From NCBI GenBank assembly GCA_964496595.1, contig CAZCAI010000051.1:1-27945 (forward strand): 27,945 bases of DNA. The letters are read 5' to 3'. Shown here in pieces: positions 21,786 to 27,945 of this stretch. Below the pieces are notes generated by a model. The model had not been told where the DNA came from. It saw only the letters and a program-made list of their open reading frames with translations, and did not search any database. The stretch is from JAAAOZ01 sp964496595 (GTDB taxonomy: Bacteria; Chloroflexota; Anaerolineae; B4-G1; SLSP01). A program made the translations under genes and the position numbers. Positions within the stretch are counted from its first letter, which is position 1; each line of letters starts with the position of its first letter.

Positions 21786-22709
21786 ATGACCGCTCTGTTT
21801 AACCTGTTGATTTTCCCCGGCTTTCTCTTCCTCTTCATCTGCGCGCTCATCTTCGAGTGGATCGACCGCCGCATCATCGCCCGCTTCCAGGAGCGCGTGG
21901 GGCCGCCGTGGTTCCAGCCGCTGGCCGATTTCATCAAGCTCCTGGCCAAAGAGGATATTCTCCCCACGGGCGCGAACATCTGGGCGGCGCGGTTGTTGCC
22001 GATGCTCTCGCTGACCGCCGTACTGACCGCCGGGCTGTACGTGCCCATCGCCGACATCGTCACCGCGTCCTTTGAAGGCGATCTCATCATCGTGCTCTTC
22101 CTGCTCACCCTTCCCGCGCTCGGTTACTTCCTGGCCGGCTGGATCTCCGTGGGCGTCTACAGTCTCATCGGCGGGCACCGCTCGCTATTGCAATACTTCT
22201 CCTACGAGGTGCCCTTCCTCATGGCCGTGGCCAGTCCCGCCGTGCTCAGCGGCTCGTGGCGGATTGCGACCATCGTCGAATACCAGGCCCAGACCACGTG
22301 GGGCGCGTTGATCCAGCCCTTGGGCTTTGTGCTGGCCATCATCGGCCTCATCGGCAAGCTCAAACGCGATCCGCTCGACATCCCCAAGGCCAAATCCGAG
22401 GTCGTCGCCGGCTCGCTCACCGACTTCAGCGGGCGGAAAATAGCGCTCTGGCACCTCAGCATCTACATCCAAACGGTGGTGGGCATCTTCCTCCTGGTCA
22501 ACCTCTATTTGGGCGACAGCCGCTTCATCGGCCCACTGCCGCCGCTATTGATCTTTGGCCTCAAATCGCTGGGGATTTTGCTACTGCTTTCGATGACCAG
22601 CGTCCTCTACGCGCGCCTCCGCATTGATCAACTGGCAAATCTCGGCTGGCGGATACTGGCCCCGCTGGCGCTGTTGCAGATCTTAGTGATGATTTGGATT
22701 GGAGTCTGA
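21786..22709 (+). CDS. mbhM: NuoH/MbhM-like membrane anchor subunit
   Basis: A 307-residue protein of eight membrane helices. It keeps the NuoH family landmarks: RRIIARFQERVGPPWFQPL at ~28-46 (family 'ER...a..Q.R.GP...G..Q'), ADFIKLLAKEDILP, FSYEVPFLMA around residue 140, and DPLDIPKAKSEVVAGSLTDF near 200 (family 'PFDlpEAEsELvaGy.tEY', with Lys for two of the acids). It connects the Fe-S arm to the ion-pumping arm and, in complex I, forms the quinone channel; hydrogenases keep the fold with no quinone. A spacer of 20 bases with AAGGAGA separates it from the large-subunit gene. Confidence 0.92.
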   Translation: MTALFNLLIFPGFLFLFICALIFEWIDRRIIARFQERVGPPWFQPLADFIKLLAKEDILPTGANIWAARLLPMLSLTAVLTAGLYVPIADIVTASFEGDLIIVLFLLTLPALGYFLAGWISVGVYSLIGGHRSLLQYFSYEVPFLMAVASPAVLSGSWRIATIVEYQAQTTWGALIQPLGFVLAIIGLIGKLKRDPLDIPKAKSEVVAGSLTDFSGRKIALWHLSIYIQTVVGIFLLVNLYLGDSRFIGPLPPLLIFGLKSLGILLLLSMTSVLYARLRIDQLANLGWRILAPLALLQILVMIWIGV

Positions 22710-22711
22710 CG

Positions 22712-23110
22712 ATGCTTAAATTCCTACGCTCGTTCATGTATCTCCTGCCTCAAATTTGGCAGACGCTGAAGCGCGGCCCGCGCACCGTGGGCTATCCCTT
22801 CGCCCCGATGGAGCTGCCCAGCAGCTATCGAGGGCGCGTGCGGATCAACGCCGATGCGTGCCGGGGTTGTAGTCTCTGTGTGCACGATTGCCCAGCCTTC
22901 GCGCTGGAACTCGAACGAGAGGATCGCAAAACCTTCCGTCTGATCTACCACCCGGATCGCTGCGCCTACTGTGGGCAATGCGAGGATAGTTGCAACTTTG
23001 GCGCGATCTATTTAGATAACGACTTTGTGCATGGCACGCCCAATCGCGACACATTGACCGAGGTGTTGGTAGATCGCAAACCAGAACCGGAGGAAAAAGA
23101 CGAGGAGTGA
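22712..23110 (+). CDS. mbhN: NuoI/MbhN-like 2x[4Fe-4S] electron-transfer subunit
   Basis: A 132-residue protein with two four-Cys cluster motifs: CRGCSLCVHDCP (C50, C53, C56, C60) and CAYCGQCEDSC (C84, C87, C90, C94). The second ends CEDSCNFGAI, without the Pro that usually follows the last Cys. An N-terminal amphipathic helix (MLKFLRSFMYLLPQIWQTLK) should attach it to the membrane arm. It is the entry or exit point for electrons from soluble ferredoxin. I chose the ATG at 22712, just after the NuoH-like stop at 22709; a TTG at 22694 would overlap that gene. The C-terminus is strongly acidic (EPEEKDEE). Last gene of the operon; a strong palindrome follows. Confidence 0.92.
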   Translation: MLKFLRSFMYLLPQIWQTLKRGPRTVGYPFAPMELPSSYRGRVRINADACRGCSLCVHDCPAFALELEREDRKTFRLIYHPDRCAYCGQCEDSCNFGAIYLDNDFVHGTPNRDTLTEVLVDRKPEPEEKDEE

Positions 23111-23151
23111 TCCGCGAAATTTAGATCACACGGCAACTAAGACGTTAAGAC

Positions 23152-23189
23152 CAGACGGGGGCGTCACGCTAGCGTGACGCCCCCGTCTG
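23152..23189. repeat. Perfect 38-bp palindrome after the hydrogenase operon
   Basis: The arm CAGACGGGGGCGTCACGCT (23152-23170) is followed without a spacer by its exact reverse complement (23171-23189). It begins 42 bases after the last hydrogenase stop. It would form a very stable hairpin and may stop or stabilise the transcript, but no T-tract follows on the plus strand. Confidence 0.7.
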
Positions 23190-23205
23190 ATTAAAGCTTC
23201 GGATC

Positions 23206-23245
23206 GCGGACATCTTGTCCGCGGAGTGGCGGACAAGATGTCCGC
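23206..23245. repeat. 17-bp inverted repeat (GCGGACATCTTGTCCGC)
   Basis: GCGGACATCTTGTCCGC (23206-23222) and its exact reverse complement (23229-23245) are 6 bases apart. Each arm is itself nearly palindromic, so two alternative foldings exist. It lies in the convergent gap between the hydrogenase operon and the PAP2 gene. Confidence 0.7.
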
Positions 23246-23301
23246 GTTCCAGGAATCACGGGAAGCCTTTCCAAGATACTTCAAAAAAGGTCTGTGATCC
23301 T

Positions 23302-24201
23302 CTATTTTTGAGAGTTCCCCCCTCCAGCCAGTTTCAACCAGCGGAAGCAGGCCGGGCCGCCCAGGGTGATCCATACCCCGCCCAGGGTATAGCGCAGCGC
23401 GCGGAAGATAGCGTAGAGCGCCGCCCCTTCCGGCGGGAAGATGAGCTTCAGTCCATCCACTACGAGCAAGAGCACGACCGCGCCGACGATAAAGCGCAGG
23501 AGACGTTGCCACCAAGGCCCGCCCGCGCTGAACTCCAGCCATTGCGTGCAGGCAATCAGTCCCACGCCTATACCCAGCAAGAATCCGGCGAGGGCCAGAT
23601 TATCCAAAGCGGGATGCAGCAGACCCAGGCCCACCGGGATCCCCACCGCCAAGGCCAGTTGCATCTTGATCGTGCGCCCGGCCAGCCACGCCATCAAGCG
23701 CTCGTGGCCGAAGACGTAGAGCGCGAGCAACGCCGCGCCGATGATCCAGCCCACGAGAACCTGGCTGGGAAAGTGAACGCCCAAGTAAATACGCGAAAAA
23801 CCAACGAGCACGATAAGTGTCATAGCGACGGCCCAACTCCACCTCCGCCGCAGCCACGCCGCCACCGATCCCCAGAGCGTGACCGCCACCTGCGCGTGTC
23901 CACTCGGCATCCCGTACCCTTGATAGTCGATGACATTGATGCCCGGCGCGAATATGTACGGGCGCGGTTCCTGCACCCAGTCCTTAATCGCCAGGTTTAA
24001 ATAGCCGGAAAGAATGGCAAGTACAGCGATGGAAATGCCATGGTAGAAATCTACGCACCAGATAAAAATCGGCAACAGCAACAAAACAACCTCATCATTT
24101 CCCAGGGATGTGATCGCCAGGAAAAAGCTGTCAAGCAGCGGACTGCGGAACTGTTGTACCGCGCGGATAAACTCAATGCCCCATTCTAAGATTGGATCCA
24201 T
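23302..24201 (-). CDS. PAP2 superfamily membrane phosphatase
   Basis: A 299-residue polytopic protein with the three lipid-phosphatase motifs: KDWVQEPRP (K-x6-RP) near residue 80, MPSGHA near 105 with the catalytic-site His, and SRIYLGVHFPSQVL near 137-150 with the nucleophilic His. The Asp that commonly follows in the last motif (H-x3-D) is Gln here. Several helices follow, giving about eight in all. Likely substrates are undecaprenyl pyrophosphate or phosphatidic acid-type lipids. I chose the ATG at 24201 with AGGAGG 9 bases upstream; an in-frame TTG 7 codons earlier overlaps that ribosome binding site. It is transcribed toward the hydrogenase operon and appears monocistronic. Confidence 0.9.
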   Translation of the reverse strand: MDPILEWGIEFIRAVQQFRSPLLDSFFLAITSLGNDEVVLLLLPIFIWCVDFYHGISIAVLAILSGYLNLAIKDWVQEPRPYIFAPGINVIDYQGYGMPSGHAQVAVTLWGSVAAWLRRRWSWAVAMTLIVLVGFSRIYLGVHFPSQVLVGWIIGAALLALYVFGHERLMAWLAGRTIKMQLALAVGIPVGLGLLHPALDNLALAGFLLGIGVGLIACTQWLEFSAGGPWWQRLLRFIVGAVVLLLVVDGLKLIFPPEGAALYAIFRALRYTLGGVWITLGGPACFRWLKLAGGGNSQK

Positions 24202-24381
24202 AATGAAAAACCTCCTGTACAAATAGATTTAAGATTGTGAAATATACTTACAAGCATCAACACAGCTCATCGGCAACCTCACCCTACATAATGTATCCCT
24301 TTATGAGAATTTTGGCAACCCTAAAGCCGCACCTGGAATGGGCCTTTTTAAGCCTGACGCTACAGCAAAAGTGACTCAAAA

Positions 24382-24415
24382 AAAGCTCCCCCGTCCCCGA
24401 GGACGGGGGAGCTTT
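24382..24415 (-). terminator. Intrinsic terminator after the beta-helix/peptide gene
   Basis: A perfect 15-bp stem, AAAGCTCCCCCGTCC/GGACGGGGGAGCTTT, with a 4-base loop is followed on the minus strand by a run of seven T (AGCTTTTTTTGAGTC). It lies about 50 bases beyond the second stop of the reading frame that contains the fused peptide (24467), so the transcript includes the part behind the amber codon. The 24202-24517 gap otherwise holds that post-amber tail (24467-24517) and the PAP2 leader. Confidence 0.85.
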
Positions 24416-24466
24416 CTCCGGCAAAAAACCCAGCTTTTTAAAGATAGATCGGCGCGTCGCCGCCGC

Positions 24467-24517
24467 CTACCAGTCCAGATCTTCGAAGTCGTCAACCACG
24501 CTCAACGGACTGCCCGC
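24467..24517 (-). other. Post-amber extension: C-terminal half of a peptide homologous to 26968-27090
   Basis: Directly after the TAG stop of the beta-helix gene the same frame continues for 16 codons, AGSPLSVVDDFEDLDW, then a second TAG. This matches the C-terminal half of the free peptide (AGSPLSIPSDFEDF...). Together with the residues before the stop (YAAPRIVYAGDLEI) it forms a complete homologue of the peptide in which Gln (CAG) is replaced by TAG. It is either decayed or reached by readthrough. Confidence 0.75.
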
Positions 24518-26599
24518 CTAGATCTCGAGGTCGCCGGCGTAGACGATCCTGGGGGCGGCATAGCGGGAGCACGTAGCGGCTGTGGCCCGGGCCGCCTCGT
24601 CGGGAGCCGGGGGCGCAGCACGCCGTGGCTCGCGCCCTAATCCATAGAGCGCGCCGACCACGAGCAGCAGACCCGCGAGCCATATTCCGCCGCGCGCCGC
24701 GAAGGAGCGCAGGCTAATGGCCGTCGGTGTCTCCGCCCCCGTACTCACATCCTTGAGCGTCCACGCGCTAAACGCCTCGATGCCGGTGAGCGTGACGCAG
24801 CCGTCCGCGACGGTCAAGCCGGTGCTGATGGGCAGCGTCCACGTCAGCACGCCCGTCGTGCCGGTATGCCAACGGAAGGCGCGCAGGCTGGCCGCGTCCG
24901 CCACCCCGGACAGTTCTGGCGTGTAGCAGAAGCTCACGGTGATGGGCAGCCCGTCGCTCAACGCGCTGGTGATGTGCCACGTCGCCGGGAGTTCGCCGGG
25001 ATCGCACGTCCCGCCGGGGCAGGCCAGATGCTTGGTGACGGTGAGCGCGCCGGTGTCGGTCAGCGCCAGCGTCACGCTGACCCAGGTGGGGCCGAAGCTG
25101 TGCGTGACGGTGTCGCTGAAGGTTTTGCTGACGGTATCGCTATCCGCGTATTGCACCTCAAACGCGCCGATGTCGCAGCGCAGGTCGTCACGCGCTTCGC
25201 CGCGCCCGTCGGTGGGCAGGCAGGTAGCCGGGTCGGCCGCGTCTATCGCCGGGGAAGCGGGCAGCAGGGCGTGGGTTTGCAGGGTGGTAGCCTGCCCCGC
25301 GCCGACGCGCAGCCCGCCGTTGTCGGCCAGCGGCTTCACCCGGGGGTCGCCGCTTATGAAATTAACCCCATTGCCGCTGCATGAACCATCTTCTATCAGG
25401 TTGTTGATGTTGGTAGTGGGGGGGCCACTTGTACAGTCAGGGCCAGGGAAACTGCCGGCAATGAGGGTGTTCTTTATGTGAAAAGTCCCATAGTTGGCAA
25501 TACCCCCGGCACGATTGACGTCGCCAGTCGAATTTCCGATCAAAGTGCTGTTCAACAACGTCAACGTCCCCCATGTCACAATGGCGCCTCCATTAAACTC
25601 CGGGGACGAGTTACCGGAAAAGGTGCTGTTGCGCACCGTCAGCATCCCTGTGAAGTTATGGATGCCGCCCCCCCCCACCGCAGACATGCTCCCATCGTAA
25701 ACCGTGCCCCCCGTATTGCCCACGAAGGTGCTGTTATCCACCGTCATCTGACGAGGATAGGAAGTGCCACCTTCATGGGGGTCGAAGTAAATACCGCCCC
25801 CAGTATATTGAGCGGTGTTAGTGGCAAAAACGCTGTGCTGCACCACCAGATTGGCGTTGCGCACCTGAATGCCCCCACCGTACCAGGAACTATTCCCAGA
25901 AAACGTACTGGTTAACACGGTCACAGAACCAGCCGTATTGTAATAGTGCTGATAGTAATAGATCGCGCCGCCGCCATTGGGCGCTGAATTACCGGCAAAT
26001 GTGCTATTTTCGATCACCAGGGTGCCGTGGAAAAGCAAAATTGCCCCGCCAAAGGCACCCTCGTTGTTGGAAAACACGCTGTCGCGGACGGTCAGGACGC
26101 CCTGAGCATTGTTGATCGCAGCGCCACCGTAAGATGCGGCGTTGTCAGAAATATTACAGCCAAGCACCGTCAGGGTTCCGGTGTTATAGATGCCGGAACC
26201 GCGATCCCCGGGGTAGGGGTAGCAGTCGGTGATCGTGAGATGCATGAGCGTCACCACGCTGCCGACGCCGATATTGAAGGCGCGCACGTTACGCGAGCCA
26301 TCATTGCCGCTGTCACCGCTGACGGTGACGGTATACACACCGCCGTCAACCGTCAGGGTCTTGGCGATGCTCAACTCGCTATCCAGGTAGATGCTCATAC
26401 TATCGCTGAAGACGATGGTATCGCCGGACGCGGCGTCGGCGATGGCCTGGCGCAACGTGCCCGCGCCAGAATCCAGCGTGCTGGTGACGACGATCTCTTC
26501 TGCATGCGCGGGTGAAGGCTGCATCAGCAGCCACACGCCTAGGACTACGCATAGCGCCAGGGCCAAACGTAAACGGTGCTTCCATTGGGGTGTATTCAT
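24518..26599 (-). CDS. Secreted beta-helix protein, choice-of-anchor Q type, with a peptide fused at its C-terminus
   Basis: This 693-residue protein starts with a signal peptide (~1-33, ending PAHA). Residues ~34-440 are right-handed beta-helix repeats of the 'GGAI.n..g.ltv.nstf.gN.a' type, starting with the common VTSTLDSGAGTLRQAIADA module. Residues ~440-515 hold the choice-of-anchor Q region (ASPAIDAADPATC, then CDIGAFEV). A domain of unknown kind follows, then a membrane helix (~637-654), a linker, and YAAPRIVYAGDLEI at 680-693, the first half of the short peptide described at 26968-27090. The ATG at 26599 is chosen for the signal peptide and GGAGG 6 bases upstream; the frame is open further back without a plausible start. 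It should be a surface protein, perhaps for adhesion or carbohydrate binding (inference). Confidence 0.82.
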   Translation of the reverse strand: MNTPQWKHRLRLALALCVVLGVWLLMQPSPAHAEEIVVTSTLDSGAGTLRQAIADAASGDTIVFSDSMSIYLDSELSIAKTLTVDGGVYTVTVSGDSGNDGSRNVRAFNIGVGSVVTLMHLTITDCYPYPGDRGSGIYNTGTLTVLGCNISDNAASYGGAAINNAQGVLTVRDSVFSNNEGAFGGAILLFHGTLVIENSTFAGNSAPNGGGAIYYYQHYYNTAGSVTVLTSTFSGNSSWYGGGIQVRNANLVVQHSVFATNTAQYTGGGIYFDPHEGGTSYPRQMTVDNSTFVGNTGGTVYDGSMSAVGGGGIHNFTGMLTVRNSTFSGNSSPEFNGGAIVTWGTLTLLNSTLIGNSTGDVNRAGGIANYGTFHIKNTLIAGSFPGPDCTSGPPTTNINNLIEDGSCSGNGVNFISGDPRVKPLADNGGLRVGAGQATTLQTHALLPASPAIDAADPATCLPTDGRGEARDDLRCDIGAFEVQYADSDTVSKTFSDTVTHSFGPTWVSVTLALTDTGALTVTKHLACPGGTCDPGELPATWHITSALSDGLPITVSFCYTPELSGVADAASLRAFRWHTGTTGVLTWTLPISTGLTVADGCVTLTGIEAFSAWTLKDVSTGAETPTAISLRSFAARGGIWLAGLLLVVGALYGLGREPRRAAPPAPDEAARATAATCSRYAAPRIVYAGDLEI

Positions 26600-26920
26600 G
26601 TCTATCCTCCGATAGCATTTCATTAAGGAGTCTTCATGTAGGATGCCACACCAACGAGAACAAAAATCTGAGCTACCGAGAGCCTGGAGCGCGCAGCGTT
26701 TTTTCTCTGTGAACGCTGTGGCCTCGATGGCTATGTTCGCAGTGGGGTTGAAAATGAACGCGGTGGCCCGCGTACCGCCGGGGGGGCGGCCAGGATAGGC
26801 TAAAGTTGGACTATGTCGCCTGTTTGTCACGCACGGGGAAAAGAGGTGACGATAACTATAGTATAGCACCATAATACCAAAAACCAGCCAGGGGATTTCC
26901 CTGACCGGTGGGTGTTACGC

Positions 26921-26953
26921 AGACCTCCGAAGTTTCTCAAACTTCGGAGATCT
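26921..26953. repeat. Hairpin repeat between peptide gene and beta-helix gene
   Basis: AGACCTCCGAAGTTT (26921-26935), loop CTC, then AAACTTCGGAGATCT (26939-26953); 14 of 15 pairs match. No T-tract follows on the minus strand. The 26600-26967 gap otherwise shows an AT-richer part around 26860-26880 that could hold a promoter for the beta-helix gene; I see no other feature. Confidence 0.6.
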
Positions 26954-26967
26954 TGTGGTTAAGCGTG

Positions 26968-27090
26968 TTACAGATCTAACTCGTCGAAGTCCTCGAAATC
27001 AGAGGGTATGCTCAGCGGACTGCCCGCCTGGATTTCGAGGTCGCCTTCGTAGACGATAGCCGGAGCCTCATAACTCGTGTACTCGTTCAT
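26968..27090 (-). CDS. Short peptide of the YxxPxIxxxG...AGSPLS type (possible modified-peptide precursor)
   Basis: A 40-residue peptide with its own ATG and a GGAG ribosome binding site about 10 bases upstream. It reads MNEYTS, then YEAPAIVYEGDLEIQAG, then SPLSIPSDFEDFDELDL. The Y-x2-P-x-I-x3-G spacing equals the conserved leader pattern of lasso-peptide precursors (YxxPxLxxxG, then five residues, then T), with Ala where Thr is usual. The tail is strongly acidic, and no B or C lasso enzyme lies in the window, so the resemblance may be general. It follows a beta-helix gene by about 90 bases. Its homologue is fused to the second beta-helix protein and broken by TAG. The function is unknown. 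Confidence 0.65.
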   Translation of the reverse strand: MNEYTSYEAPAIVYEGDLEIQAGSPLSIPSDFEDFDELDL

Positions 27091-27138
27091 AGCTTTTTTC
27101 TCCTTTCCATTCCATAGCGGTTGTTGGAACTTTTTCTC

Positions 27139-27174
27139 CAGACCTGCCAGAGCTTGTGAACCCTGGCAGGTCTG
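27139..27174. repeat. Hairpin between beta-helix gene and peptide gene
   Basis: CAGACCTGCCAG (27139-27150) pairs with CTGGCAGGTCTG (27163-27174) around a 12-base loop; the next bases on the plus strand are CGTTTTT. It sits 9 bases beyond the minus-strand stop of the partial beta-helix gene. The T-tract is on the wrong side for that gene, so it is more likely a dispersed repeat than its terminator. Confidence 0.6.
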
Positions 27175-27182
27175 CGTTTTTG

Positions 27183-27945
27183 TTAACGTCGCCGCCACCA
27201 GAAAACGAACGCCGCCCCGCCGAGCGCGAGCAAGCCGGCCAGTAGGGGCGCGAACCCTTGCGCGGTGAGGTTGTTCAACTGGACCGCCGTTGGCCCCACG
27301 TCGTTGCCTACCACCCACTCCGAGAAGCCCGTGACGTGACTGCGGATGACCCAACTGTTGGCGACGAACGTTGTATGCGAAGCCGTCGCGTCATCGCAAT
27401 CCCAACCATAGCCAGACCCGGTTCCTTCCAACCAGCGGCACAGGCGGCTGGCGGCGCCCGCCGCAGCAAAAGGCAGCGTCAAGGTGGTGGTGAACCCGCT
27501 CGTGCAGCCGGTCGACGTAATCGCCCAATACGCGCCCGTTTGCAAAGGCGCCGTCGCGTTAGGATGATCGCCGGCGACCCGCTCCACCTGCAAACCCGTC
27601 AGGCAGCCGCCGGTATCCGTGACTTCGATTTGCGCCAGCGTGGGGCCGAAGGTGTAGGTTCCCGCGCCGGTGACGGTTTTGCTGACGCTAGTGGTGTCGC
27701 TCAATTGCACCTCATACGCGCCCATATCGCAGCGCAGGTCGTTGCGCGGGAGGCCGCGAATGTCCGTCGCCGGGCATTGCGTCGGATGGCCCAGATCTAT
27801 CAGGGGGGAATTTGCCGCGAGGCGTGCATCATCATCCGCCGTGCCGTAGACATTGTCTGCGCCATCCGCATCCACAAAGAACGGGTCAACATCTACATTG
27901 CCGGTCCCGGGATAGCCGCCCTGAATGTCGCTATAGGTGAGGGAT
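27183..27945 (-). CDS. Secreted beta-helix protein, choice-of-anchor Q type, C-terminal part
   Basis: The frame is open to the window edge, so only the last ~253 residues are seen. It begins SLTYSDIQGGYPGTGNVDVDPFFVDADG, read as two pieces, the usual entry to the choice-of-anchor Q region; NSPLIDLGHPTQCPATDIRG and CDMGAYEVQ follow. A beta-rich domain with several Cys comes next (~85-210), then FAPLLAGLLALGGAAFVFWWRRR, a membrane helix with a basic end that would hold the protein in the membrane. Domain order matches the beta-helix protein at 24518-26599, and the two are clearly related in the D-x-R-C-D-x-G-A-x-EVQ block. Here the protein ends at the membrane anchor and the peptide is a separate gene downstream. 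Confidence 0.85.
   Translation of the reverse strand, partial: SLTYSDIQGGYPGTGNVDVDPFFVDADGADNVYGTADDDARLAANSPLIDLGHPTQCPATDIRGLPRNDLRCDMGAYEVQLSDTTSVSKTVTGAGTYTFGPTLAQIEVTDTGGCLTGLQVERVAGDHPNATAPLQTGAYWAITSTGCTSGFTTTLTLPFAAAGAASRLCRWLEGTGSGYGWDCDDATASHTTFVANSWVIRSHVTGFSEWVVGNDVGPTAVQLNNLTAQGFAPLLAGLLALGGAAFVFWWRRR

Noticed and set aside
16100..23110. Respiratory complex I (nuo operon)
   Set aside because: The large subunit keeps both Ni-binding CxxC pairs, the small subunit has CNGCD instead of the adjacent Cys pair of NuoB, and nuoE, F and G are absent.
23215..24000. Plus-strand open frame of 261 codons opposite the PAP2 gene
   Set aside because: It is the antisense of a gene with clear catalytic motifs; its composition is Gln/Arg/His-rich shadow coding.
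27091..27354. N-terminal extension of the short peptide frame to 128 residues
   Set aside because: It runs through the beta-helix gene in another frame and through a hairpin repeat; the ATG at 27090 has its own ribosome binding site.

Overview
The window comes from a GC-rich bacterial chromosome, most likely a member of the Chloroflexota (Anaerolineae-like). This is inferred from the gene repertoire (choice-of-anchor Q beta-helix proteins, a CAP-domain protein with a Pro/Thr-rich stalk, a NfeD plus stomatin pair) and from many small intergenic hairpin repeats of a kind I associate with that phylum. No rRNA or tRNA gene, CRISPR array, integrase or transposase was seen.

Layout. 1-7716 is a mixed housekeeping block: the 3' end of an ABC solute-binding protein coupled to an inositol-monophosphatase-family gene, a secreted CAP protein, a YitT-family membrane protein, a convergent Nudix hydrolase/YraN pair, then YgbA, an APH(6)-like phosphotransferase and a methyltransferase. 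7820-23110 is the core: a two-part locus for a membrane-bound, energy-converting group 4 [NiFe] hydrogenase. Part one (7820-10031) holds MbhD-like, MbhE-like, NuoK/MrpC-like and divergent NuoL-like membrane subunits. Part two (16100-23110) holds NuoM-like and NuoN/MrpD-like antiporter subunits, a NuoA/MbhI-like protein, then the small subunit, NuoC-like, large subunit, NuoH-like and 2x[4Fe-4S] ferredoxin-like proteins. Between them lie a NfeD membrane protease with its stomatin partner and a P2-type (Ca2+-like) ATPase. The large subunit keeps both CxxC pairs that bind Ni-Fe, and NADH-module genes are absent, so a ferredoxin-linked hydrogenase is the best reading rather than complex I. It would couple H2 formation or oxidation to H+ or Na+ transport through three antiporter-like subunits. 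Maturation genes (hyp) are not in the window.

23302-27945 lies on the minus strand: a PAP2-family phosphatase, then two large secreted beta-helix proteins, each associated with a copy of a roughly 40-residue peptide (Y-x2-P-x-I-x3-G-x6-GSPLS plus an acidic tail). In one copy the peptide is a free gene. In the other it is fused to the C-terminus of the beta-helix protein and interrupted by an amber codon exactly where the free copy has CAG. This is the least explained system in the window.

Intergenic DNA is rich in structure: two heptanucleotide tandem tracts directly before Shine-Dalgarno sequences, a 230-bp inverted-repeat element flanked by 10-bp direct repeats, a dispersed repeat sharing a 15-bp terminal inverted repeat downstream of two antiporter genes, a perfect 38-bp palindrome after the hydrogenase operon, and several double-hairpin repeats.
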